The position numbers were made by a program, and so were the translations under genes. Below, piece after piece: positions 48,744-60,375 of a stretch of 64,000 nucleotides of DNA. This DNA is from Terfezia claveryi. Lineage: Eukaryota > Ascomycota > Pezizomycetes > Pezizales > Pezizaceae. Location of the stretch: contig WHUX01000011.1 of assembly GCA_015179025.1 (NCBI GenBank), positions 310,001 to 374,000 of the forward strand, written 5' to 3'. The notes under the pieces were generated by a model. That model did no database searches. It was not told the origin of the DNA and saw nothing but the letters and a program-made list of their open reading frames with translations. Each line of letters opens with the position of its first letter. Positions within the stretch are counted from its first letter, which is position 1.

Positions 48744-49325
48744 TTATTGCTGAGGGGGTTGATAGTTCTTTGGGCGTCTGCTGGAGTGTACTTAGTACTA
48801 GAATCTTGTAATGCAATGCTGGGCCTTACTTAAAGAGCAGGATATGGGGCTCAGGAACGTGAATTTCGTAGTGCTCCCAACCCAGACTCTGGCAAGATGA
48901 GTTAGTGGAAAACCTAAGGAGACATGACTAATAGAGCGACAAACCTGAGTAATTCCCAGGCCCCTCCATTCTTCCTCGTGGAGGATTTTCAGAGCCCCGG
49001 TGTCTTTGTCAAAGAAGTCCTTGGGAATCGCTTTCAACATGCCCTTTGGGAGCATTACATGGCTTGTGGGGCGTTAGAAGAAACACTCGCCAGAGAGAAG
49101 GTAGAAGGTTTTTGAATTACCGGTATTCAAAGTGGTTGTCCGAGTAACTAGAGGCAAGGAATGTCAGAGACTGTAATCACCAGGCACCAGAAGCTCGACT
49201 GTAGCCTGGTCTCTGGCTCGGTGAGCTTACCGATCGCTATAGTTGATGTTATCGATGAACTCATCAAGACGCATTTGCTCAGGTTCAGTGAGCAAACGAG
49301 GTCGGCGGTTGCTTTGCCCACCCAT
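48744..49325 (-). CDS. CKS1: Cyclin-dependent kinase regulatory subunit CKS1/Suc1
   Basis: Small CDK-binding protein that docks phosphorylated substrates to cyclin-CDK complexes. Five short exons can be spliced from about 49325. They encode [41 protein letters not shown], then [17 protein letters not shown] with [11 protein letters not shown], then [19 protein letters not shown], and finally [11 protein letters not shown]. The result is about 110 residues. The CKS signatures Y-S-D...EYRHV, LPK, WRxLGI, SxGWxHY and PEPHILLF are all present, including the HxPEPH hinge used in strand exchange. No single open frame reveals this gene, as the longest exon is under 150 bp. The last splice acceptor (GCAG before ACGCCC) restores LLFKRP. 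Confidence 0.93.
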
Positions 49326-50926
49326 TGCTGCTTTTCTTTTTGGGATTGGATTGTGAGCGCTTTGTGAGAAGTTTCCTGCCGCAGTGCGTGAGAACGGTCG
49401 AAGTTACGTGTACGGGCTGGAGTATCTGGGAAGCGGAGGCGGGGGGGGGAGGGGGCTTGAATTTAAGTCGCTTCAAAGCTATGGGTTGGGCGCCGAGAGA
49501 GATGGTTCTGATATCAGAGTTGTGGAGGTGGGTACGAGTTCAAGGTAATAAAGGTGGGGTGGAGGGCGTGGTGGCTGGGAATCCGTGCGATCTGTAGCGT
49601 CCGGCTTCATATGTTACTGGGTGCACCAGGATGAGGGGACTACACTGGGATGAAGTGTGCAGGGATCTATCGTGCAATTATTTGCTATTTACCTCCGTCA
49701 ATTTGGTGATGTGGAGCCAGAATCCGAGTCTGACCCGTCGCACATGTATATAAAGCCCCCTTCGCTCCGCCGACGTCTTGCGCAAAGACTCTTACACGAC
49801 ACTTCAGTTAGCTGCTTGAGTACTCCGTAGTCTAGTCTGGTACTCCCGGTAATAACTGAACAATCAGACCACGCTACAGAGAGGCAAGGGACTAGAGTCT
49901 TTGTGCAAGACGTGGGTGGGTGTAGGTAGTCCCGGGTGGAGGAGGGTTATGCGCGACGGGTCAGAGCCATGAGCAAAGAGCATTGCACACACTTATTCGA
50001 CCTCTCACCGCATCCCGTTGCCCCGGTAACATATGCAGCGTGGGATATTCACTAGAAGGGCAATGCATGGAGGCATAAGTACATAAAGATTTAGGTGGGC
50101 CGGGCAGGCCTACTTGCGGCAAAGTTTGTATTCATTGCTCAATTCCACGGGGCTAATTGTTGGAGAACCAAACGATCCACCCAGCAACGTATGAAGTACT
50201 TAGTCCTAGGTACCTTGCTTTGCAGTGTAGGTATCTTCACCATTGCAAATGCGTGTGGCTACGTTATTTGTGTACGGAACTCAATCGTCAGTAGCCTTGT
50301 GGCGGCTGTTGTTCCATGCGCAGAGCTCTATCGATAAGAAAACGTTTCCAGGGATCTATCCGCTTCGAACTGGGGTCAAGCTTTCTGCCAGCCCTCGTTG
50401 AAATCTTGTGATTATGTAAGCCAAAAAAGTGGCTGTTCGTTTTGGAGCGGTGGCACGGGTCAATTATACCGGTACGTACTTTCAGAAATTTGCAGCTGGA
50501 ACACCCAGTCTCGAACCAGCACGAGAGCTGCCGTTACCCAAAACACCCAAAACACAAGACATTGAAGACTTGAAAGCCAACAAATTTGCCAACTTACAAA
50601 CCTATCTGACAGCCATCATAGGACGGCGCACCTGCTGCAAGTGCAAGGCTGGGATTAGGAATTTGCCCCATACGCCCCAGTCGCTTGGCGGGTTAGCGTC
50701 TCCCATCCTCAACACCACGGGCGGTGCCTGACTAAGAAAAGAGATCACGAAACAACGAATTGCCACTAGGAGGCAGGAAGGGCGACCCCGTTCCAAACAA
50801 ATATCCAGCACTGCATCAAATTCGGTTTCAATTTTTCTCGGAATCCCTAGTGTTCAGTGGCCGCACAGGGCTTCGCGTTTCTGCCCTCGCGAAAGCAATC
50901 CCTCGAGTAATCGCCGCAAACTCTGC
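49326..50926. other. 1.6 kb divergent intergenic region, CKS1 / RSC4
   Basis: This region must carry both promoters. It contains GGGGGGGGGA at about 49441-49450, a TATATAAA sequence at about 49747-49754 and the 20-bp inverted repeat at 49773-49913. Open frames are short and unrecognised. Confidence 0.45.
49773..49913. repeat. 20-bp inverted repeat with a 101-bp spacer
   Basis: The left arm (49773-49792, ACGTCTTGCGCAAAGACTCT) is matched by the reverse complement of the right arm (49894-49913) at 19 of 20 positions; only the G at 49782 differs. A TATATAAA sequence lies about 20 bases before the left arm. No ORF of interest lies between the arms. Confidence 0.85.
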
Positions 50927-53567
50927 ATGGACAAAAGGATGGCTACCGGATCGGTTGACCCTGAGGATCGCGCAAAGAAAAGGCGTAAACAATCGGTGAG
51001 AGATATGTTTCGTTGTTTGCTGTGTTGCTCTATGTCGGTGGTTGCAGCGGACGCTTGTTGGGGGGTAAATACTTCGCGGGTTCGCGGTTCGGCGATGGTT
51101 GCGTTCAAACGACACTGAGAGTGGAGGTGGAAAGAAACTCGGTGCGAAGATGTGAAGTAGTTTTTTGGGGTTGGTTGGACTAACGAGCGGAATGAATCGC
51201 CCAGGCCCCGCAAAGTGACGACAAAGCTTCCCTGGTCATAAACGACGGTCAACGGCTGTTGGAGTCGATTCTTCGTCGCAAGGATAGGTGAGAAAAAACA
51301 TGGAGAAATACCCCCCCCCCCCCTTTCTCCCCCAGAACCCATATCCGCCGAACCTCAGCCCACAGCCCAACCGTCGGGTTGCTCAGGTAACTAAATGTAT
51401 ATACTTCACCTCCAGAACTCGTCTTATTCATAAGGAATTCAGGTCGCTCCCAGATAAGGTACGTATTCTTCGTGTTGCATATGGGCAAAACTATAATCCG
51501 TCCTTCTCCTGCGACACCAGGGAATCGAGCTTGAGGAAAACAGCTATGAAGTTTGAGGGCTTTGAACAACGCTTACACCATACTTATATAGGAGGCATAC
51601 CCCGACTACTACGAGGAAATTACGAATCCAATTGCGCTCAATGAAATTCAGGTAAGCGGAACGCTATCTCTTCACTAACTACTCTTCACTCACATGCTAA
51701 TGTTCCATTTCAGACTAAGCTTTTCGCCAGTGGATATGCTTCTTTGGATGTTTTGAAGCGAGATCTTAACTTGATGTTCGATAATGCAAAGATCTACAAC
51801 GAACCAGACAGCCAAATTTACAAGGACGCAAACACGCTCCAAAAAATGGTCCAGGAATTCGAGGGCAAAGAGCTCCCCAAATCAGCAGCTCTTGCAAATG
51901 GGCGTACTTCGCAAAAGCACAGTAACACTGCTACTGGTGGGAGCATGGGCCCAAGGATGGAGGATACAATGATGAAAATTATAGATGGCCTACTAAGTAG
52001 TGCTGACAAGAAGTATGTTTATTTTATTCCAATGAAGACGCATTGAAGTACATACTAATTATTGCACTTCAGTGGAGATACAATGTTTGACGATTTCCGA
52101 AATCTTGTCAGCAGAAAAGACTACCCTGAATACTACAAAGTTATCAAAGAGCCAATGTCCTTGAACACCATACGAAAGAGGATATTGGCTCATAGATATA
52201 CGGGTTGGTCTGAATTTGAAAAAGACATGGAGTTGATCGTCCAAAATGCAAGGACCTTCAACGAGGAGGATAGTTTCATAGTTCAAGTTGCACTCGAGCT
52301 TCAGGTAGGCTCTCCATGTTTCACTCTCGTTAGCTGTATGTCCATCCACTAAACATACTTGTATCCTAGAAACGATTTGAGGTCATGCTATCAAAAGAGC
52401 GTGGGCCTATGGAGAAGTCGGCTGCTCCAGCACAGAGTGGTATTAAGTTGAAGCTCAATATGAAGTCGGAGAATCAGGCACCTTCCACACCTGCCCCAAA
52501 GCTGAAGCTTACGATTCGTAACCCGCGGGGTAGTCCTGAGCCAGCCCAACAAGCTGCCTCCCAAGCCCTGGAGGTTGTGCATGGTAACGGCTATACGCCT
52601 CAGCCCAATGGACATCCGAACAGACGGACGCCAGTGCAACATTCCACTCCAGTTGCGAGGCAGCAAAACTCTCAACCCGTCTACCAGCAATCCCTAATTC
52701 CCACTCCACCAATTACCGATACTCCGGCTGAAGTTAAAACCGAACCAAATGGAGTGTCTACTCGTCTACGACGCTCACCAGGTGAAACTTCCAAATCGGC
52801 TAAAGTATTGTCAGTGAGAAAGTCGCGCACTCCAGCTCTTCTATCGGAAGCCGAGAGTATCACGGTTGCTCCTCGAGCAACTGGTTCCCACCTATCCCCA
52901 CCTGCGCAAGATCTCCCCCGTCAGGTCAGCGCCACACCTGTAGCCGAGAATATGGGACCTCCTACCAATCGTATGCCAACTCCAGGTTCGAATGCCATGT
53001 CACCGGCCGCCCCGCCACAGGCTCTCTATGGGAATTTCCCACTAGCAAATGGTATAGACCCGAGGTTTAGACTGAAAGGAAAAGGTATGTAAATTGTGCA
53101 AATACCCTCATATATAGAACGACTAACACTATTTTTTATCAGGGATTGAGGATGCACTCATCTCCAGCCTCACAGTCGAGACTCATCCCAACCTGGGTAT
53201 TAACCCTGCGATGGAGTACAGTTTCCCTGCGGATTCTATCAAAGCTTTCCAAAACCATATTGTTTTCTTTGAAGCACAACATTATATTCTTCTCGTTTCG
53301 CTGGCCCTGGGGCCGACCATGCAAGGACGCCCTTATACGACATCCATAACCGTTAATGGGCATAGGTTGTTCTTCAACACACTGCAACCAAACCCCAACA
53401 AACGAAGGGAAGATCAGATGACCATGGCCTGTGATGTTAGGTTAATCCCTGGAAAGGTGACACATATCGAAGTCCTCTTGATTGCTGGCCAGAAGGGGCA
53501 GAAGGCCGGCATGGGTGAGCAGGAGCAGGAAAAATTTGTAGTGGATGCATTTTTACATTACGAGTGA
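50927..53567 (+). CDS. RSC4: RSC4-like chromatin-remodelling subunit with two bromodomains
   Basis: RSC4 is a subunit of the RSC remodeller that reads acetylated histone tails. Eight exons splice to about 640 residues from MDKRMATGSVDPEDRAKKRR, a basic possible nuclear signal; an ATG 12 bases later is also possible. Bromodomain 1 (about residues 35-160) is split over several small exons: SDDKASLVINDGQRLLESIL, FRSLPDKEAYPDYYEEI, NPIALNEIQTKLFASGY and LMFDNAKIYNEPDS. Bromodomain 2 (about 190-310) has DFRNLVSRKDYPEYYKVI, EPMSLNTIRKRI and IVQNARTFNEEDS. A long Pro/Ser-rich linker with KLKL motifs follows. The last 140 residues form a folded C-terminal domain (DALISSLTVETHPN to VVDAFLHYE) seen in fungal homologues. 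Both Asn residues expected to bind acetyl-lysine are present (YNEPDS, FNEEDS). Confidence 0.92.
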
Positions 53568-54677
53568 TATATAAGATGTATCTGGGATTTAGTATGGAGA
53601 ATAGGCAACAAAACGACAATGGGGGGATATCGTCCAAGGCGAAATGGTGCAGTTTAGGGCGTTGTGCTTTTTTTGTTTAGCTTTTTGTCTCGCTAATATA
53701 TCTTTGCTATTTTGTGGATTGGGGGTGAGAAAAGGAACGTGGGAATTGGGAGCCTGTGGGAATGTTAGAGGGATTCGCAGATCAGACGAGGATTCTGCGG
53801 CTGTGGCTGTTTTAGGATTTTCTTCACAACCTCCTCTAGGGATTCATTTGGGTACTTTTTTTTTTTTTTTTCTGCTTTTGAATTTCCATTCCCAGCCTCT
53901 TGATTCATAGCTCTTGTTATAATTCATGGTCGGCTGTTGCTTTTTTACTACCATTCAATCATCTTCAAGTTCAATTACCGAGTCTGGCGCCATGCGGTGT
54001 GTTATATTTTGCTTTTGCTTCTTCTCTCTCTACCCTTGTACTCTATTCTGAATTTCCCCACACCCAAGTCGCAATACAAATAATTCTAAAAAAATATATA
54101 TATATTTCTGAGGGATATCTTCATCACCCGGCATCAATATTTAATATCCCCCTTTTATGCTCTCGATGTCTGCCTCTCCCCGAGTTGAGGTTCAAAGTAC
54201 AAAATATCAGCCACCAATTGCAACCAACGTTCGCGCCCCCCACATACGATGATCATCAATCTCATGTCTCGTCCCTCCTGTTTCCCAGAAGTTTCCCTAC
54301 TCATATCCCGGTCCATTATACCCTATTTGAGGAATAGTCTCGGACAAGATTTGATGTGACAGTGGCCGTTGCAGTGGCAGCGCCGTAATTGAATCTGGCA
54401 TGTGACTGTACAGTAGGTACTGGATGAAACTACCCCGCGATCTCGGGTTTCTGGTATTATTAGAGTGCGCCATACATGTGTGAAGTGGAGAAAACTATAT
54501 ACGCCTTATATTTCCTAGGGCTGAGATCTACAGATTTGTTTTACGTATTCAATATCTTAAGTACTTTCTTTTTGTTGTTGTTGAAGCGTTTCAGCTTGGA
54601 CAACTTTATATCTGGTCTTCCAAATCCGGTAATCGTCGTATAAGTGAATCCCACAACCACCATCACCACAATCAACC
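53568..54677. other. Intergenic region, RSC4 / damaged fungal gene
   Basis: The left part is the RSC4 3' UTR (T run at about 53857-53870). An AT microsatellite (ATATATATAT) lies near 54095. Open frames are short. No gene is seen. Confidence 0.4.
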
Positions 54678-55433
54678 ATGGCCGCGCCAGCAACCATTGA
54701 CATCTCCAACATCAGCGGTGTATGGATTATGGTATGCCCAATTCATCTATCCTATAAAAAAAAAGAAAAAAAAAAACCCTAAACTCCAACGGAACAAAAT
54801 CCTCTCTGATGATACTGCCGATGTTCTCGCCGCGCAAAGCATTGGCTGGTTTCTCCGCAACTCCATCGGTCTCGCAACAATCACCCTAACAATCAAGCAC
54901 ACCACCGACCCGGAAACGGGAGTAGAGCAGATTGATATCAACCAGTCATTATCTGGCTTGAGCGGGACTGTTGAGGCGAGGAAGTTGGATTGGACGTATG
55001 TTAGTTTATTATACATATTTACTCCTCCTGTCTCGCTGTAACGTTACTTTGGCCTGGGGGAAGATGCTGACTAGAATCCCACAGGGATCGCCCTCACGAA
55101 GACTATGTCTGTGGCAAAGTCGTCGGAAAATCCCGCCGGGCCCAACTCTCACAGATCGACGATGAGTTGCTCAAGAAAGGATGGACAGATGATACTGTTG
55201 CAAAGGGATTTATCCAGTCGTATGTAGTGAACGAGGAGTATTAATGGACAGCTGAACAGGTACTTTCAGCCATAGGGAAGTTCAGTAATGCAGCTTTATA
55301 TTGACTTAGTTTCCGCGCGCAGATCTGGGGCTTCATGGAAGTCAACGGCGAGAGGCGGTATGCCAGGAGAGTCAAGCTTATGACGCCAAACTTGAGGCTG
55401 GATAAGGTGTTGGTGTATGATTACCAGGCCTGA
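54678..55433 (+). pseudogene. Conserved fungal protein of unknown function (calycin-like?), apparently damaged
   Basis: Pieces read in order MAAPATIDISNISGVWIM, NKILSDDTADVLAAQSIGWF, then DRPHEDYVCGKVVGKSRRA, WTAEQ and IWGFMEVNGERRYARRV, ending VLVYDYQA. I recall this pattern from a small fungal family of about 180-200 residues, perhaps a lipocalin-like barrel; no function is known to me. Two lesions appear. The first intron begins GTATGC after ATT ATG, has a CTAAAC branch-like site, but ends CGG instead of an AG where the frame must resume (about 54792). Later an in-frame TAA (about 55243) stands between NEEY and WTAEQ. Alternatively a tiny 3' intron beginning GTATGT at about 55219 could skip the stop. 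Frame and order of the remaining blocks are intact, so decay is recent or the reading is incomplete. Confidence 0.6.
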
Positions 55434-56688
55434 GGAAGAGCAAGTAAAAAGAGAGGATGAGACGAAGAGGTTGTATTATGCATGCGAGGGGTGGAGCTGG
55501 AGTTAGCGTGTCCTTATTTATATATGTATTTTCATTTTGGGGATGACAGATATTGTCTGGTTTATGCGTGAATCATATATCGGATATCCAACTCTGCTTG
55601 AGAATCCCCCAAACGTTAGATTCCATTGTTTTTTGACGTCGGATTATTTCAATCCAGTATATTGAAATTGGCTGTTTATCGTGCCTACACCCGTACCAAA
55701 AAGCATCGGGGGGGGCAGAGAAAGAGGAGAGAGAAACGTCAGCAGAAAGAAATAAAAATAAAAATAAAAATAAAAATTATAATGAAGTATCTGTGACCTG
55801 AGACGTTTTTAAGTTGATAACTTTTTTTTTTTTTTTTTTTTTTTTGTAACAGGTTTGAAAATTCGAAATCTCCGTCGTCAACCTATGTATAAATAAAAAA
55901 AAAAAAATTTTCCCTCCCCCTATGAACGGCAGTTAGTTATTTGGACGAAGGGGTTGGGGGGGGTTGGGGGGGGGGGAGGTTTACAATTTAAAAATCGACC
56001 AACTTTGCCCCTCCACCCCGGCACACCCTTCCTTAACCCCCCAAAACGGAGAAGAAGAAAAAAAAATTAATAATAATCAAAATAATCATTTTTCTTTTTT
56101 TTTTCCTCTCTCCTTCTTTTGAACCTCGCGAGTAGTGCATTACTAGGAAAAAAATGCTTCTGCATTTCGCTTGCCACACAATTTTATATGAGCATGGTAG
56201 GTACATTGGTTAGAACTAATCCTGAATGCTATGACACCTCACTAGGACTTCGCCCCCCCTTCCCCCTCCCCCCAAAAAAAAAAAACATGCTTGTGGTTGA
56301 AGGTAAGTTACACATCGGGTCGGTAGAGCTCCCAAGTCAGTGCGTGTATTGCTGTAATTTGGTTGCTTTGGTGACGAGTTGGTTGAGGGTAATCATAAAA
56401 ATAAAATAGAAATAAAACTCCAAGTAGTGAAGAAGAAAACCACCAACTTTTCTTGGGTACAGTCCACAGAAATAATAAAGTGAATAAGGGCATGACGGCT
56501 CAGTAGAAAAGGAGCGCATGCATCTCTTTCAGCACCAATGAATGAATGAAGCTATTACGCGGACCAAAAGACAGAATCTCCACCCTCTAAGACTCTGACC
56601 ATTAACACCTCCATAGTAATATAGACCCGTGCTTTCGTCGCTCATATCACGATTAGGTCATTCCCCCAACAAGCAGCCTCATGTTATT
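55434..56688. other. Homopolymer-rich convergent 3' region
   Basis: The region includes an AAAAT microsatellite at about 55750-55778, a T25 run at about 55821-55845, A-rich runs, and the G-rich tract 55950-55978. It contains the 3' ends of the damaged gene and the SDR gene. No gene is seen. Confidence 0.5.
55950..55978 (+). other. G-rich tract with quadruplex-forming potential
   Basis: The stretch reads GGGGTT, then eight G, TT, then eleven G. This gives at least four runs of three or more G with short loops, a standard G-quadruplex pattern on the plus strand. It is in non-coding DNA. Confidence 0.7.
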
Positions 56689-58186
56689 CTAGGCGGCAGC
56701 CTGCTCAACCTGTGCTGCTTTCGATGCACCGTCCATTGGGGGCCACCAATTCATTCTACCATAACTGTCGATGATTTCTCTCAGGCACTCTTCGGTCACT
56801 TTTGGCACAGAGTACTCAAATTTTGTGACCTCCCTAAATCTCGATCCATCTAAACAAAAGTCGCAGTCTTTTATAGTGTCGCCTTCAAGGTAAGGAGTAA
56901 TAGGACCTGGCCTGGTAATGTTGTACCGATTGAGGAGATCACCCCATGGCTGAAGTAGCTCGTCATTTTCCTCATCAACGGCAGAGCCAAGGTTCAAGCG
57001 TGCGAATTGAGATACAAGCGTTCCATGGAAGCCAGTCTTGATCTGGAAGATACTGGCCATGAACTCCGATAGTATCCCTTGGTCTTTTTATTTCGTTAGT
57101 ACTTGGGGCCTGGAGGTGTTGGGAGCTGGACTGACCGGTATCTCCCTCGTCTACAATATTGAAAAGTGGAGTTTCTCCCATGGAGCTTTCATCCCAGTTT
57201 TCTTTCCCATTGACGTACCACTGGGATACATGCCACAGGGCTCGAGCAACATCTTTAACGTGAACCGTGTTGCTCTTTAGGTCTTTTGTCCATAGCCACT
57301 TCATTTCCCTGTCTAGCTCCTTATAAACCCTCGCCATACAAAGCATGGTTCCAACAAGTTTCGAGCAGTACTCGCCGTAGACATTTGCAATTCGAACAAT
57401 CACCAAATTCAGTCTTTGGTTTCTAGTTAGCTACCACTATGGTATCGGTGTCCGAGTATGATACATACCCAGGAATCTTTTGGAGTTCGTTTTCTGCTTG
57501 CAGCTTGTACTTAGCTAGCTTGAGCCATGGCTTTATCTTCGCTGTCTCCTTCGTCGGAATGGATTCAGGCTTATATATTGCACCTGTGCTGAGCTCAACA
57601 AAACATTTGACGCCTCTCTTCGCTGCTTCCTTGCCAGAAACGACCGAGAGCTTCAACGAGCGTTGTTTGTAAATCTCGTCTTGCTGGGAATACCGAGTAT
57701 CACCGCCACAGTTAAAGACATAGTCCCATGTGGAGCCGTCTGGCCTCGAGAATACCTTTTCACAGGTTTCTAGCGATTCACATTACGTGTCAGCCCAAAA
57801 TTGAGCCGCGGAATAGATGCACAACTAGTCATCCTTCAACAATGCCATCTGGGTCACTAGGGGGCATATACTGACGTTCTCTTGACATATCGGCCTGCTG
57901 GAACCGCTCCATCGAGCAAGCAGTCCCAAACTCGGGGGCCAACCATGCTAGCTGAGGAAGTTGCTTGTCTACGATCTTAATCTCAGATGCAAGGTCATTA
58001 TCATAGATGTATTTGGTGAGATTGCGGCCAATGAAACCTACATTTGGGCCAATGGGTCGTTAATTTAACGCTCTCAAAAAATGAAGTGACCCTAAACGAT
58101 GGAACCGAACACGGTGATCAAACGGGGCCAGTCTTACCTAAGCCGCCAATTATCAACACAGAGGGCTTTGATGCTGGATTTGACAT
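56689..58186 (-). CDS. Extended short-chain dehydrogenase / NAD-dependent epimerase-like protein
   Basis: The start is MSNPASKPSVLIIGGLG, spliced to FIGRNLTKYIY, giving the Rossmann GGxGFIG dinucleotide-binding motif. A second exon runs to ADMSRER. A third begins with TCEKVFSRPDG and carries DYVFNCGGDTRYSQQDE, ELSTGAIYKPE and PWLKLAKYKLQAENEL. A further exon has LNLVIVRIANVYGEY, VHVKDVARALWHV and FNIVDEGDTG. The last exon ends with REIIDSYGRMNWWPPMDG and AAQVEQAAA. The order follows extended SDRs; the YxxxK catalytic pair is not canonical (AKYKLQAE lacks Lys at the fourth place), so it may be an atypical or non-catalytic member. Substrate is unknown. About 410 residues. Donors here include GTCAGT, less usual. 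Exon edges near 57760-57885 are the least certain. Confidence 0.8.
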
Positions 58187-59637
58187 TTCGAAGGAATGAT
58201 CGATGTTTGTGAAATCAATGAAGGTCAATTTCTCCGGCGATGGAAGCGGGGGGTTCTAAGGGGGTCTAAGGGGATTAAGAGGCTCGGATTCAGCAACAGG
58301 ATACCGGTAGTCTTAATTGTCAGGGCTCAAGCTTACTCGGAATAAAGCAGCAATATGAATTGAATCTTGAAGCCCAAGGATTGCTTTGATTGCAGCAAGG
58401 TATGGGGAAGCACCTGGTCCTGTGGATAATCAGCCGGTGGATGGCTGTGTGGGTTGGGCGCAAGATTCTGTTGGTAGCTGCCCAACTGTCCTGGTTTCGA
58501 AGGGGTGGGGTTCAGGATCGGGGCTTAACGCCAGGGGGAATTTGGGAAAACGGACGCAATGGGGAGACCGGCGGAGAACAAAGGCTGCTTTTCGTGCGGA
58601 GAACGCACATGTATGGTTCAGACTCAGAAGGGTTTAAGCTGATATGGCTGAGATACTTGCTGCAGAGATACCAGGGAGCGGGAAAGATACGTGGAGCAAT
58701 AGGCTATTTTGTACTTGACCCCATACGCATGGTAACGGGTTCTCCACCTCCACAAGATCTTATGGAACTCTATTAACTTTCCGTGAGACAGTGAGCGCTG
58801 AGACATGTAGGGGCCCCAATTGGTTCAGACGACATGTGTGAAATGGGATGGAAGCGCACTAGAAAGACAGGAACACCAATCGGACCGAAGCAGACTCGAC
58901 ACATCACACATCACGTTCACGTGCTGCTGAAAACCACCAAGACTGAGACAATCGCCATGCGATGCAGGCAGGACCTTCGTGCTACGGATTTTCCCAGTGG
59001 CTGCATTCTGCTCAGCTTGACAATATGTCACAGCCTGTCCAATTGGGCCCAGACTAAACTATTCGCGCAGCAAGCCACCAGTGATGCGCATGCTTCGATG
59101 TGAGACGTCACTGCATAGCCCAAAGATATTGCAGGCGTCCGTTTCTGACAGGGGGCTCTTTTGTATGGAGGAAAGCTGGGAACTCGTTGACTAAGGGATT
59201 CAAGGGCTTTATTGCTGGTACCGGTAGACTCTCGCCGACGTTAACATGCAATATTTATGTAGGCTCATGTTCATGGAGTATACCTACCTTATGGGTATCA
59301 TAGATAAAATTAACGTTTGAAGAAAATACAAGCACCCTAATTATGCCAGGACTGTAAACACTTTGACGGATAAACTTCCTGTATTTGGGAACATTCTAAG
59401 ACCTTATACCTAGGATGTAGATGTATGATTATATGATTGAGCGGATTATTCAATCAGTTAGAGAATGGATCGCCGCTCTATTGAGCCAGTAGTAACCCAT
59501 CAGCTTTCATTTTCTACAACTTGGTACACTCCCTTATATGATAACCTTTCGGTTACCACGTTCCGAACCCTAAATCTATCTCGGCAAGCTGTCGTAACCT
59601 CAAACTTGATCTTCAGCTATCAGCTTCATCATCCACT
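58187..59637. other. 1.5 kb divergent intergenic region, SDR / fasciclin gene
   Basis: Contains the promoters of both genes. Short overlapping open frames (58386-58776 plus, 58834-59303 plus) have no recognisable domain. Nothing else is seen. Confidence 0.4.
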
Positions 59638-60375
59638 ATGAAGAATAACCTCAACACAGCACTATTATCGGTCGCCTTGTTACTGGTATCGCTTACTCTC
59701 GGGGCGACTGCTCAGCTCAAAGACTTTCAAGAGCAACCGCAAAAAAAGAACTTCGCACTCAACAAACAAGCGTCCCAGGTAAACCAGCAACCCCTCATCA
59801 TGCCTCACGAAGGAGACGACAGAGCAGCTCCAATGCTCAACGATATCATTTCTATTGATCGTGCGATATCAATCTTCTCTGGCCTCACACGTTCTGTCGA
59901 GGAGATTGGCGCTCGTCTCGAAGATGGAAACCAAAACACTACCGTCTTAGCACCAAAGGACAGCGTCATCACAAATCTTCCCAGGAAGCCGTGGGAGGAT
60001 CAACATGATGAAGCAGAGGCTAGTGCCAAAGGTACGGTCTCGGAGGAACTTTACAGAGGTGAAAGTGGTGAAGACAGGGCAGCATGTAATCTACGGAGAT
60101 TTGTGGGAGCGCACTTGGTAGGGATCAGCCCATGGCAGAAGGGGAAGGCAAACCAAATGAACACCTTGCAGGGCAAGACTCTCTGGTGGGAGGAAGAAGC
60201 AGGGGTGAGGAAGGTAAGCGGTCCAACTTGCTTCTCTCATGTGGCTAAAAAAACATGAAATTGGAAACCCCACTGATAGAGTCAGATCTACCCTGATGGC
60301 ATTGTTGTTGAGCGGGTCAAGGACGATGTCCCAAATGGACAAATTTGGGTACTCGACGGTATCATCAATTACTAA
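59638..60375 (+). CDS. Secreted single fasciclin (FAS1) domain protein
   Basis: Two exons (59638-60213, 60286-60375) give 221 residues. A clear signal peptide covers the first 26 residues (MKNNLNTALLSVALLLVSL to ATAQ). One FAS1 domain follows, with DIISIDRAISIFSGL, the H1-like block NTTVLAPKDSVITNLPRKPWE, the H2-like block CNLRRFVGAHLVG, and a C-terminal strand IVVERVKDDVPNGQIWVLDGII. Fungal single-FAS1 proteins of this type (with the APKDSxxxxLPRKPWE block) are vacuolar or secreted, with adhesion-like roles presumed; the function is not proven. No GPI signal is visible at the C-terminus. Confidence 0.88.
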
